NCBI GenBank assembly: GCA_964495705.1
Contig: CAZBWS010000027.1
Coordinates: 1-26,785, forward strand
Length of the DNA stretch: 26,785 nucleotides
Direction of reading: 5' to 3'
Source: CAZBWS01 sp964495705
Lineage (GTDB): Bacteria > Pseudomonadota > Gammaproteobacteria > HTCC5015
Of the stretch, positions 1 through 7,182 are shown piece by piece; position 1 is the stretch's first letter, and each line of letters begins with the position of its first letter. The notes under the pieces were generated by a model. That model saw only the letters and a list, made by a program, of their open reading frames with translations. It did not search any database and was not told the origin of the DNA. Made by a program: the position numbers and the translations under genes.

Positions 1-75
1 ACGACGGAGATTTATACTCATGTGCTGAATAAGGGCGGCTTAGGTGTGCAAAGTCCCGTGGACCGCATGGCTTAG
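1..75 (+). CDS. intI: Integron integrase, C-terminal end (partial)
   Basis: Only the last 25 codons are in the window, ending in TAG at 73-75. The peptide reads TTEIYTHVLNKGGLGVQSPV then DRMA. Integron integrases are tyrosine recombinases that insert and excise gene cassettes at attI and attC sites. The Tyr of IYTHV is the catalytic tyrosine, and the tail GGxGVxSPxD is typical of IntI; XerC and XerD end differently after their IYTH motif. In integrons the integrase is transcribed away from attI and the cassettes, so any array should lie to the left, beyond the 5' end of this gene and outside the window. The gene is convergent with the crotonase gene 10 bp further on. The family call is firm for so short a piece, but whether the full gene is intact cannot be seen. 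Confidence 0.82.
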   Translation, partial: TTEIYTHVLNKGGLGVQSPVDRMA

Positions 76-85
76 AAGTGATTGT

Positions 86-883
86 TTATTTGTGGCTGAT
101 TTTATTCAGCATTTTCTCTACCGCTTCAACATGCTCCTCATTCTGGTGACTCAAACTTTGAAAAGCCGCACATACATCTAGATAGTCATTCAATTCCATA
201 CGCTGGGCCATCTGCATCAGGCGCTTGTTGCGGCGCAGGGCTTGAGGTGGCTGCTGTGCCATTTGTTCGGCAAGCTGTGTGGCTTCTTCTAGCAATCTAT
301 CTTTATCTACGACTTTAAGCAGCAAGCCCAGCTGCATCGCTTCATCGGCATCAATAATGCGCCCGCTAAAGGTCAGCTCTGCGGCTTTTTGATAACCAAT
401 TAAACGCTGTAAAAACCATGCACCACCGTCACCTGGAATAATGCCGAGATTCACAAAGGTCTCGCCAAACTTGGCTTTGTTGGAGGCGATGCGGATATCG
501 CACATATTGCATAGGTCAAAGCCCGCGCCGATTGCGGCACCGTTGATGGCGGCTATGGTGGGTACTTCGATGCTTTGCATGGCCTTGGGCATGCGCTGTA
601 TGCCTGTGCGATAAGCCTGCTCCAATTCGCTGCCTTCACCGGCAAAGTCTCCCGCTCTATCGGCCATGTCTTTGATGTTGCCGCCGCTGGAAAAGGCACT
701 GCCTTCACCGGTAATAATCAATGCGGATATGTTGGTATTAGCATTCACGTAGGCTGCGGTCGCTACTATGTCGTCGACAATGGCTGTGCTGGTCAGGGCA
801 TTGCGTACATCGTGGCGCTGGAAGGTCAGGGTGGCGACGCCGTTATTAACGGTGAGTGAGCTGTCTTGAAGTTGTAGTGACAT
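86..883 (-). CDS. Enoyl-CoA hydratase/isomerase (crotonase) family protein
   Basis: This 265-aa protein has the crotonase fold, which stabilises an enolate of an acyl-CoA thioester in an oxyanion hole. Visible marks are FSSGGNIKDM (about residues 64-73), the glycine-rich NGAAIGAGFDLCNMCDIRIA (about 114-133) and GIIPGDGGAWFL (about 147-158). By eye the first catalytic Glu of rat enoyl-CoA hydratase is not conserved (the area reads GETFVNLG), while the Glu in AAELTFSG matches the second. The substrate therefore cannot be named; beta-oxidation of fatty acids or of a branched or aromatic acid is likely. The start is ATG at 881-883. It overlaps the stop of the upstream 361-aa gene by one base (TAATG), so the two are probably translationally coupled. 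The length is normal for the family. Confidence 0.85.
   Translation of the reverse strand: MSLQLQDSSLTVNNGVATLTFQRHDVRNALTSTAIVDDIVATAAYVNANTNISALIITGEGSAFSSGGNIKDMADRAGDFAGEGSELEQAYRTGIQRMPKAMQSIEVPTIAAINGAAIGAGFDLCNMCDIRIASNKAKFGETFVNLGIIPGDGGAWFLQRLIGYQKAAELTFSGRIIDADEAMQLGLLLKVVDKDRLLEEATQLAEQMAQQPPQALRRNKRLMQMAQRMELNDYLDVCAAFQSLSHQNEEHVEAVEKMLNKISHK
489..497 (+). repeat. ATGCGGATA word, crotonase copy 1
   Basis: ATGCGGATAT, one base short of the 9-mer. On the coding strand it is read as Asp-Ile-Arg-Ile. Confidence 0.4.
721..729 (+). repeat. ATGCGGATA word, crotonase copy 2
   Basis: ATGCGGATAT, read on the coding strand as Ile-Ser-Ala-Leu, a different frame from the copy at 489. Confidence 0.4.
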
Positions 884-1968
884 TAGCTAAACACTGCCTG
901 AGCAGACTCGCTGTTATAGAAGCGTTCAAGGCGCGCGCGAATGCGTTGTTCTAAGTAGCCACTATCACGTAAGACCTGCAAGATTTGTGGGGCGAATAAC
1001 ATCGTCGCCTGTTCTAGACTATCCGCATTGATAGCGAAGTCTTTACACAATGTATCTAGTTTTTTGTTGCCATAGTAGGAGAAGAAGCTATTGATGCCTG
1101 TGGACACTAGCTCGCTAATGTAATCGGACTGACGGCTGCTGAGAAACTGAGCATAGCAAAGCTGGGCATAGTCTTGGGCATCGGCTTCGCTGATGTAATC
1201 GCGAGCGTTGCTGATAGGTAGGCCTTCAGCACTTTCCCAAACGCCCATAGCAATTTCTTTGATATGGGCGTCGGTAATCGAGTCGTGAATAAACTTCTCA
1301 CTCTGGGCAATGACATCGGGTAGAGCCGTGCCAATATATTTTTTGACCTGTGCTTCAATTTTTTCTTCTAGCTTCGGTGCCGCCTTATTCATCAAGCCTT
1401 TACCCATCTTCATCATGGCTTTTGCGCCGGGCACTTTTTGTGCGTTTTGTGAAACCACATTGCTTTCGGTGAGGTAGCTGGAGATGCCTGAATAGAGCAG
1501 CTCTGTGATCACTTCGTGGGTGATTTCATTGCTCATGCCCTGATGGATCAGGTCTTTACGCAGCTGGGTTTGTGTGAGGCCTTTGTCTATAAAGGCTTCT
1601 ACTTGCTCGCGGCTGATCAGGGCATTTAGGCCGTTTTCTGTATGGCTGGGGTCTGCGTATAGGTCGGCAATGAGTTTATGAATGAGCTTGCCAACGCCTA
1701 CATGTAGCTTAACGTTTAATACATTTGTCTGTGCCCAGACAATGACTTGCTCAGTTTGGATAAAATCATGCAGCTTGGTGTTACTAAGCTGCTTCCAAAA
1801 CTCGGCAAGTTCAAGGCTCAAGTCGGCTTGAAATTGAGCGTCGCTAAAGTTTTTTAGCTCATGCTGGACGTGTAATTCGAGTAGTTTTTTCGCGTTGCTA
1901 TGCATTTTTTGTAATTGAGTCGCCAGTAAGTAAGGCGACAGCTTACAAAAGCTATCGTACTTAGCCAA
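883..1968 (-). CDS. Conserved hypothetical protein, 361 aa, function unknown
   Basis: I do not recognise this protein. It is 361 aa, rich in Leu, Ala, Gln and Lys and looks mostly alpha-helical. There is no signal peptide, no clear transmembrane segment and no familiar catalytic motif. A short stretch near residues 183-200 (KAMMKMGKGLMNKAAPKLEE) is basic and Met-rich and could be an amphipathic helix. It ends in the TAATG overlap with the crotonase gene, so the pair is probably one operon. The first codon at 1968 is a TTG without a good ribosome site; the next in-frame ATG is at 1905 (residue 22), so the true start is uncertain. It is divergent from srmB with an 83-bp gap that must hold both promoters. 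Confidence 0.65.
   Translation of the reverse strand: MAKYDSFCKLSPYLLATQLQKMHSNAKKLLELHVQHELKNFSDAQFQADLSLELAEFWKQLSNTKLHDFIQTEQVIVWAQTNVLNVKLHVGVGKLIHKLIADLYADPSHTENGLNALISREQVEAFIDKGLTQTQLRKDLIHQGMSNEITHEVITELLYSGISSYLTESNVVSQNAQKVPGAKAMMKMGKGLMNKAAPKLEEKIEAQVKKYIGTALPDVIAQSEKFIHDSITDAHIKEIAMGVWESAEGLPISNARDYISEADAQDYAQLCYAQFLSSRQSDYISELVSTGINSFFSYYGNKKLDTLCKDFAINADSLEQATMLFAPQILQVLRDSGYLEQRIRARLERFYNSESAQAVFS
1019..1028 (-). repeat. TGCGGATAG word, 361-aa gene copy
   Basis: ATGCGGATAGTCT on the minus strand, read as Asn-Ala-Asp-Ser in the unknown protein. Confidence 0.7.
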
Positions 1969-2051
1969 TAGCTTGGCTGGCGAGAAGCGGGATAAGGCGA
2001 CATATTTGTCACAACTTCTGTTAAAATCCCGCCAAATTCAGAGGTGTACCC

Positions 2052-3350
2052 GTGTTAACAGACTTTGCCCTAGACGAACGCCTGCAGAAGGCCCTTGCCG
2101 AACTATCTTTTGAGACTGCAACCGAGGTGCAGGCGGAGACGATTCCCCTGGCATTAGCCGCTAAAGACTTATTGGTTAGCTCTGAGACGGGTAGTGGTAA
2201 GACGCTGGCTTTCTTGTTGCCAATATTTCAGCGTTTGTTGGAACAAAATGTAGCAGAGGGGCAGGGCATACGTGGGCTGATTCTGGCGCCAACCCGTGAG
2301 CTAGCTCGGCAGATACTGCGCCAAGCCAAACGCTTGGCGGCTCATACACCGCTGAAAGCTAGCTTGGTGATGGGGGGGGAAGACTTTAAATACCAGCAAG
2401 TTATGCTGGAGCGCAAGCCCGATATCTTAATCGCAACTCCCGGTCGCTTGATGGAGCACATAGCTAATGATAGCGTCGATTTGTCGGGCTTGAGCGTGCT
2501 GGTGATGGATGAAGCTGACCGCATGTTGGACATGGGGTTTAAGGAGGCAGTAGAAGATATTATTCAACTGTGCCCACCCAGCCTTAACGATACCGGTGAG
2601 CCTCAACGTCAAACCTTATTGTTTTCGGCAACCCTGGAACATCGCGGTTTAGGCAGTATCCGCAAGTCGATCTTACATAATGCTGAACGGGTAATCATCG
2701 GTGAAGTCCGTCGTTCTTATAGCCACATTAAACAGCAAATTGTGTTGGCGGATGATTGGAAGCACAAGGAAAAGCTACTCGCCAAAATATTGACAGAAGA
2801 CACGTATAAAAAAGCAGTAGTCTTTACTAATCGTCGTTTGAAAACCGCTGAGCTACGTAATTACCTGCGCTATTGCAAGCTGCAAGCGGGTGCTTTGCAT
2901 GGCGAGATGGAAGGCGCCGATCGCAAGAAAGTCACCGATGACTTGCGCTTTAGTCGGATTAAAATATTAGTGGCCACCGATGTGGCGGCACGTGGCTTAG
3001 ATGTGCCCGATATCGACTTGGTTATTAACTTTGATGTGCCGCGCAAGGGTGACGATTATGTTCATCGTATTGGTCGCACGGGTCGCGCAGGTGAGACGGG
3101 TACTGCGATCTCATTTGTGAACTCAGATGAGTGGAATAACATGGGCAGTATCGAGCGTTACTTAAGCTTGAAGCTGGAACGCCGCGTGATCAAAGAGCTG
3201 AAAGCTAATTACAATGGCCCAGTAAAAACCAAAAAAACCGAGCTGGCGCGCAAGGAAAAAGAGTCTTTGATTGGTAAGCGTATCGATACCAAGAAGAAGC
3301 GCCACAGAGACACTAAGAACAAGGGCAAGCGACGCTCGCCCAAAACATAA
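2052..3350 (+). CDS. srmB: DEAD-box ATP-dependent RNA helicase SrmB
   Basis: This 432-aa protein has every DEAD-box helicase motif in order: motif I ETGSGKT (residues 45-51), Ia PTREL (80-84), motif II DEAD (153-156), motif III SAT (192-194), motif V ARGLD (313-317) and motif VI HRIGRTGR (338-345). In E. coli, SrmB unwinds rRNA early in 50S subunit assembly. The call of SrmB rather than RhlE or DeaD rests on the length (E. coli SrmB is about 444 aa) and on the basic tail, where KKRHRDTKNKGKRR closely matches the E. coli SrmB tail as I remember it. The start is GTG at 2052, preceded by AGAGG at 2040-2044. A 49-bp gap separates it from rdgC on the same strand. Confidence 0.88.
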   Translation: MLTDFALDERLQKALAELSFETATEVQAETIPLALAAKDLLVSSETGSGKTLAFLLPIFQRLLEQNVAEGQGIRGLILAPTRELARQILRQAKRLAAHTPLKASLVMGGEDFKYQQVMLERKPDILIATPGRLMEHIANDSVDLSGLSVLVMDEADRMLDMGFKEAVEDIIQLCPPSLNDTGEPQRQTLLFSATLEHRGLGSIRKSILHNAERVIIGEVRRSYSHIKQQIVLADDWKHKEKLLAKILTEDTYKKAVVFTNRRLKTAELRNYLRYCKLQAGALHGEMEGADRKKVTDDLRFSRIKILVATDVAARGLDVPDIDLVINFDVPRKGDDYVHRIGRTGRAGETGTAISFVNSDEWNNMGSIERYLSLKLERRVIKELKANYNGPVKTKKTELARKEKESLIGKRIDTKKKRHRDTKNKGKRRSPKT

Positions 3351-3399
3351 ATACTAAATTGCAGCTCACCAAGTGGGCATATAAATACAGGACAGCAGT

Positions 3400-4311
3400 A
3401 TGTGGTTTCGCAACCTACAAATATATCGTTTTAACAAACCCTTTGAGCTTGATGCGGATAGCCTAAATGAGGCACTCGAATCTCAGGCTTTTAAACCCTG
3501 TGGATCACAGCAGCCTTTTTCAGCGGGTTGGACCAAGCCACTGGGTAAGCACGGCACGCAGTTAGTGCATGCGACGAATGGCAAACTTATGGTGTGTGCC
3601 AAGCGCGAAGAGCGCATCATGCCTGCCGCTGCGGTGCGCGATGTGCTGAATGCGCGTATCGAAGAGATCGAAGCCAAGGAAGATCGCAAGGTTCGCGGCA
3701 AGGAAAAAACCGATTTAAAAGATGAAGTCATTATGGACATGTTGCCCCGTGCCTTTACGCGCAGCAGTCTGACTTACGCTTATATCGATCCACAAAATAG
3801 CTGTTTAGTTATCGATGCGGCCTCAGTGAGCAAAGCCGAAGAGCTAACCGTATTATTGCGTGACGCCATTGGTACATTGCCCGTGCGCCCCTTAACCGTG
3901 AATAATGCGCCATATTCCATATTTACCCAGTGGTTAAAGCAAGGACATGCGGATGTAGATTTCGCCCTAGAAGATAGCTGTGAGCTAAAATCTATGGAAG
4001 ACGGTGGTGGTACCGTTCGCATTAGCAAGCAAGAGCTAGTGGATTCAGAAGAAGTCCAAGTGCATTTAGAGGCGGGTAAGTTGGTAACAAAGCTGGCTCT
4101 AACTTATAAGGAGCGTATTCGTTTTATCATGGACGATACTCTTGTCATCAAGCAATTTAAGTTCTTAGATGTGGTAACGGATGTCATGGACGAAGTGAAT
4201 GCGGATAGTGCCGCAGCAGAGTTTGACGCCAAGTTTGCGATTATGGCGCTGGAGCTAGAAGACATGTTGCCATCGTTGGCGCAGGCCTTTGGTGGGGAGC
4301 CGGAGGAATAG
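3400..4311 (+). CDS. rdgC: Recombination-associated protein RdgC
   Basis: RdgC is a ring-shaped dimeric DNA-binding protein that encircles duplex DNA and limits RecA-dependent strand exchange. The 303-aa length equals that of E. coli RdgC. The N-terminus MWFRNLQIYRF and the region KPLGKHGTQLVHATNG are typical of the family, as is the acidic C-terminal end. The start is ATG at 3400 with AGGA about 10 bases upstream. It follows srmB on the same strand and may be read through from it. A palindromic terminator lies directly after the stop (4321-4342). Two copies of the over-represented word TGCGGATAG lie inside this gene, at 3453 and 4200, both encoding Ala-Asp-Ser. Confidence 0.93.
   Translation: MWFRNLQIYRFNKPFELDADSLNEALESQAFKPCGSQQPFSAGWTKPLGKHGTQLVHATNGKLMVCAKREERIMPAAAVRDVLNARIEEIEAKEDRKVRGKEKTDLKDEVIMDMLPRAFTRSSLTYAYIDPQNSCLVIDAASVSKAEELTVLLRDAIGTLPVRPLTVNNAPYSIFTQWLKQGHADVDFALEDSCELKSMEDGGGTVRISKQELVDSEEVQVHLEAGKLVTKLALTYKERIRFIMDDTLVIKQFKFLDVVTDVMDEVNADSAAAEFDAKFAIMALELEDMLPSLAQAFGGEPEE
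3452..3461 (+). repeat. TGCGGATAG word, rdgC copy 1
   Basis: ATGCGGATAG followed by CCT, close to the extended consensus. It is read in frame as Asp-Ala-Asp-Ser. Confidence 0.7.
4199..4208 (+). repeat. TGCGGATAG word, rdgC copy 2
   Basis: AATGCGGATAGTG, read in frame as Asn-Ala-Asp-Ser. Confidence 0.7.
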
Positions 4312-4320
4312 TGGAGGCTG

Positions 4321-4342
4321 GCTAAGCCAGCGCTGGCTTAGC
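4321..4342 (+). terminator. Palindromic terminator after rdgC
   Basis: A perfect inverted repeat with arms GCTAAGCCAGC and GCTGGCTTAGC and no spacer; in RNA the central bases must form the loop. It lies 9 bases after the rdgC stop and is followed by TGTTTTC, a modest T tract. The same bases encode the last residues (AKPALA) and stop of the facing minus-strand gene. Confidence 0.75.
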
Positions 4343-4600
4343 TGTTTTCAATCGCAAGATCATCTCTGACCATACCAATTTCAATAGCTCGTCTTTACTA
4401 CTCGATTCAGGAACTTCAAAGCCGCAATGCAATAGCTCACGGCGGAACTCGGAGTATTTTATCTCACGAATAAAACTGCCCAGGGCTGAGGAGTTACCTG
4501 AATTGAGAATGTCCTCTAAGCCTTGTTTTGGCAAATTGTCGGGTAGACACTCAGCGAATAGCGACATTTGATCTAAATCAGGGAATGAGCTTTGTGCCAT
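4322..4600 (-). CDS. Small conserved hypothetical protein, about 92 aa
   Basis: I do not recognise the family. From ATG at 4600 the product is about 92 aa (MAQSSFPDLDQMSLFAECLP to KTAKPALA). It is soluble, mildly acidic and predicted helical, with one short C-terminal stretch (LLKLVWSEMILRLK) that could be an amphipathic helix. An in-frame TTG at 4615 would add five residues, but it lies inside a hairpin arm (4615-4639), so the ATG is preferred. Neither start has a good Shine-Dalgarno site. The gene is convergent with rdgC, and its last codons form half of the rdgC terminator. It may share a transcript with the 80-aa gene upstream (4670-4912). Confidence 0.55.
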   Translation of the reverse strand: MAQSSFPDLDQMSLFAECLPDNLPKQGLEDILNSGNSSALGSFIREIKYSEFRRELLHCGFEVPESSSKDELLKLVWSEMILRLKTAKPALA

Positions 4601-4614
4601 GAGAGGGGAGACCA

Positions 4615-4639
4615 ATAATATCGACAGAGTCGATATTAT
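4615..4639. other. Hairpin between two small minus-strand genes
   Basis: Perfect arms ATAATATCGAC (4615-4625) and GTCGATATTAT (4629-4639) with a 3-base loop. No T tract follows on either strand, so it is a weak terminator at best; it could be an RNA processing or mRNA-stability element, or a protein-binding palindrome. Confidence 0.6.
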
Positions 4640-4669
4640 GGCCTGCTCAGTGTTAAAGGCAATATTAAA

Positions 4670-4912
4670 TTAATCGCGAATGACAATGTTAGGATTTTGG
4701 TTGATGCTGCCATCTTCTTCTAAAACACCCACCGGATTCCCCCCTGGGCCCACGATCACTGCGGTGACCTTTTGAAATAACGGGCGACGAACAAACTCTA
4801 ATTGCCAGCCATAGGACTCGACTTGTTTTAGGGCGAGCATCTGCTCAATATTGAGAAATTCATCCAGCTTGGCTGGAATCGGTGGTTGCTTGAGGCGGTT
4901 TTCTTGTTCCAT
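4670..4912 (-). CDS. Small conserved hypothetical protein, 80 aa
   Basis: This 80-aa protein looks cytoplasmic, with a proline-rich N-terminus (KQPPIPAKL), a central stretch WQLEFVRRPLF and a C-terminal GxxxGVLEEDG turn. It resembles small uncharacterised proteins common in gammaproteobacteria, but I cannot attach a name or role. The start is ATG at 4910-4912 with AAGGA eight to twelve bases upstream, a convincing ribosome site, which makes this a real gene. It is divergent from the ParA-type gene with a 140-bp gap between them. Confidence 0.65.
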   Translation of the reverse strand: MEQENRLKQPPIPAKLDEFLNIEQMLALKQVESYGWQLEFVRRPLFQKVTAVIVGPGGNPVGVLEEDGSINQNPNIVIRD

Positions 4913-5012
4913 GTACTGCTTTCCTTAGTTACTTTCTCATTAATGTATCAAAGTCTTTAAAGACTTGCAAATCAAGTGATTTATCTCGACCATTCTTTTT
5001 GCTTATTTAAGC

Positions 5013-5046
5013 TATACTCATAAGCATTGCTTTGTGTGTTTAAGGA
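5013..5046 (+). promoter_or_regulatory. Possible promoter and ribosome site of the ParA-type gene
   Basis: TATACT at about 5013-5018 fits a sigma70 -10 box; the -35 region upstream is poor. AAGGA at 5042-5046 lies 6 bases before the ATG at 5053 and fixes that start. Confidence 0.4.
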
Positions 5047-5052
5047 TTATGT

Positions 5053-5739
5053 ATGCAAAAAATCGTTATATTTAACCCCAAGGGTGGCTCGGGTAAGACG
5101 ACACTATCGACGAATTTAGCCAGCTACTATGTCAGCCAACACTATAAAACAGCGTTAATGGATTATGATCGTCAAGGATCAAGCAGTTTTTGGCTAAAAC
5201 AACGGCCATCTGAATGTCGTAGTATACAGTCGATTAATGCGGCAAAAGCGAAAACGGGTATGACACGCAGTTGGCAGTTGCATTTGGAGCCTGGTACGCA
5301 AAGGGTGGTGGTTGATAGTCCTGCTGGAGCTAGTATTGATGATTTTAGGCGCACCTTAAATGAAGCGGACGCAATTTTAATCCCCGTATTGCCGTCGGAT
5401 ATTGATATACATGCAGTGACCCATGCTATAGCGGATTTACTTTTGCGGGCAAAAATCAGTCGTAGTCAAAAGCGCATAGCGGTTATTGCAAACCGTAGTC
5501 GTAAAAACACCTTGGTTTATCATCGCTTAGAACGCTTCTTAAATTCTTTGGGTATTCCCTTTGTGACTACTTTGCGTGATACGCAGAACTATGTACACGC
5601 AGCTGAGCAGGGCTTAGGTGTGTTTGAAATGAAGCCGAGTAAGGTGGGGAAGGATTTAGACAGTTGGCAGCCCCTTATAGATTGGTTAGATGCCAAATTG
5701 GAGTCGGGTCTGGAATCTAAGCTGCCCCAGGCTATGTAG
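5053..5739 (+). CDS. ParA/MinD-family partition-type ATPase, solitary
   Basis: This 228-aa protein has the deviant Walker A motif KGGSGKTT at residues 10-17, with the extra signature lysine of the ParA/MinD/Soj ATPases. DYDRQGSSS (37-45) fits the A' region and VVVDSPAG (about 85-92) the Walker B region. Such ATPases dimerise on ATP binding, coat the nucleoid and position plasmids, chromosomes or protein cargo. There is no parB-like gene on either side, so it is not a standard parAB pair; a role in placing some other cargo (as McdA or ParC do) is possible but not shown. It is 228 aa, short like other orphan ParA proteins and without an N-terminal DNA-binding domain. The neighbouring lipoprotein gene is convergent, 8 bp away. 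Confidence 0.82.
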   Translation: MQKIVIFNPKGGSGKTTLSTNLASYYVSQHYKTALMDYDRQGSSSFWLKQRPSECRSIQSINAAKAKTGMTRSWQLHLEPGTQRVVVDSPAGASIDDFRRTLNEADAILIPVLPSDIDIHAVTHAIADLLLRAKISRSQKRIAVIANRSRKNTLVYHRLERFLNSLGIPFVTTLRDTQNYVHAAEQGLGVFEMKPSKVGKDLDSWQPLIDWLDAKLESGLESKLPQAM

Positions 5740-5747
5740 CTGCGGTT

Positions 5748-6209
5748 TTATTCTGAAATTGACTCTCGGCGCCCGTTTTTGTCAAATAGTTGGTGTGCCA
5801 CGTAGGTATTATCTTTATTGTAAAACACGACTAAGGTGCGCTTTTTAAAGGGCTCGATGGCCAGCTTTACCAGTGTTGCTGGAATATAGTAAATTTCTGA
5901 TAGGCCTAGTGTGGCTGCGCTTTGTATGGATTGTTTATTACCCGCACCTGGTTTGTGGATTTTTCCTTTAATAGCAAACACATCGTAGGCGTTAAATTCA
6001 CTGACGCTGTAGCGAGGGGCTATCTTATCTCGCTTGTTTTTGGACCTGCGCTCAAATGTTTCAGTGGGTTCGCCAATTGCTTTGCGTATGTCCTCTTGAG
6101 TCGCTGGGTCATATAATACGCCCTTATATTTGCCTGTGCGGTAATCCATGGATGCAGAAATACAGCCAGATAATAATGTAATGAGGGCGAGTGATAGTAA
6201 TAGGCGCAC
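5748..6209 (-). CDS. Small predicted lipoprotein, 153 aa
   Basis: The first 16 residues (MRLLLSLALITLLSGC) form a lipoprotein signal with lipobox LSGC, so the mature protein should be lipidated at Cys16. The rest is soluble, with KAIGEPTETFERR resembling the start of the SmpA/BamE-type fold found in many small lipoproteins (a G-x-P after a helix); that resemblance is only by eye. The start is GTG at 6207-6209 and has no strong ribosome site. It lies 76 bp after the MNIO partner gene on the same strand and could be the end of the same transcript, but nothing links it to that pathway. The function is unknown. Confidence 0.7.
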   Translation of the reverse strand: MRLLLSLALITLLSGCISASMDYRTGKYKGVLYDPATQEDIRKAIGEPTETFERRSKNKRDKIAPRYSVSEFNAYDVFAIKGKIHKPGAGNKQSIQSAATLGLSEIYYIPATLVKLAIEPFKKRTLVVFYNKDNTYVAHQLFDKNGRRESISE

Positions 6210-6285
6210 AGCTAATTGCTCGAATGTTGAGTTGTAGCTAAGTTACCCTCATTTTTGCTAAATTGCTATAGCTTGCTGATAAGGA

Positions 6286-7182
6286 TTATTGCAGCTTTAG
6301 CATACCTTGTAGCAATAACTGCTCAAACCCAGCTTTGACACTGTGCACAATATTGTTGTTGGCACCTGCTTGAGTAAGCTGCATTAAAATTTCTACGACA
6401 CTGTTATGTCCATTGATATGTTGAAATAAAGGGGCAAAGCCTTCGTTGAGCACTAGGCTGCGATGGTGGGTGACAGGGTCGCAAACGCCGCTTTCTAGAC
6501 AAGCCAGGGCTACCAATAGGTGGCGATCTTTTTGTGCAAGCAATTCATCGATGACAGCTGGGGAAGTAGCTTGCTTGTTAAGCTGCCTGTAAAGTTGCGA
6601 GTCAGTGGCAGTACAGAGTTTTTGTTTGAGCTCCGTATAGGGTAGTGGCAATAATGCAGCGCTAATGTTTTCGGCCATGCGGATAGGTTGTTGAGGCCAA
6701 CTCTGAGGAAGTGAGTGTCTGATTGGGGCTGTTGGCTCAATGGTGTTCGCCGCAGTCCAGGCCATACTGAGCTCTGCCTCTTGAATATTGAGCATGAGCT
6801 TTTCTTCGGCGCTGCTACTGAAAGAATGGTGTTTTAACCACGTTGCCATAGACTGGCCAAATATCAGCGGGCGCTGCTTGGGCGCTTGCTGCATTAATGC
6901 AGAGTTGACCCATGTTTTAGCGCTGTCTAAGCCAGAGCTTAACGATGACAATAGCGACATGCTCATTGGGTAGCTACGTGTGAGCTGTGAGAGAATCATG
7001 CTTGTGCGCATGTTGGCATCAATGGCTAATGCATCTGGGCGTATCACTGCAAAGTCAGCTAGCTCTTGAGGGCTTAAAGCATAGCTAGATAATGCTGCAG
7101 TGCGCTTTGCTAAAAATTCCTCGCGTAACTCTGTGTTAAACAACAGGTCAAAGAGTGCACGCTCTTGTTCGATAAAGCTCAT
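6286..7182 (-). CDS. MNIO (DUF692) partner protein, possible RRE-like C-terminus
   Basis: This 298-aa protein is read with the upstream DUF692 gene: its ATG overlaps that gene's TGA in ATGA (7179-7182). In MNIO systems such as MbnB-MbnC and TglH-TglI the oxidase needs a second protein encoded next to it, and this gene sits in that position. The N-terminus (ALFDLLFNTELREEFLAKR) is a helical segment of the kind seen in several such partners. The C-terminal 60 residues (LFQHINGHNSVVEILMQL to LLLQGMLKL) resemble a winged-helix, PqqD-like recognition element, which in other RiPP systems binds the precursor leader. Both resemblances are by eye. I see no cofactor-binding motif. The middle of the protein is unrecognised. 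Confidence 0.6.
   Translation of the reverse strand: MSFIEQERALFDLLFNTELREEFLAKRTAALSSYALSPQELADFAVIRPDALAIDANMRTSMILSQLTRSYPMSMSLLSSLSSGLDSAKTWVNSALMQQAPKQRPLIFGQSMATWLKHHSFSSSAEEKLMLNIQEAELSMAWTAANTIEPTAPIRHSLPQSWPQQPIRMAENISAALLPLPYTELKQKLCTATDSQLYRQLNKQATSPAVIDELLAQKDRHLLVALACLESGVCDPVTHHRSLVLNEGFAPLFQHINGHNSVVEILMQLTQAGANNNIVHSVKAGFEQLLLQGMLKLQ
6677..6686 (+). repeat. TGCGGATAG word, MNIO-partner copy
   Basis: ATGCGGATAGG. The coding strand is the opposite one, so it is read as Pro-Ile-Arg-Met. Confidence 0.7.

Noticed and set aside
1..75. XerC or XerD as the source of the left-edge fragment
   Set aside because: The GGxGVxSPxD tail after IYTHV is specific to integron integrases.
575..859. 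94-aa plus-strand reading frame inside the crotonase gene
   Set aside because: It lies wholly within a well-supported gene on the other strand and has no recognisable protein pattern.
2006..2030. Sigma70 promoter TTGTCA with TTAAAAT before srmB
   Set aside because: The spacer between the boxes is too short.
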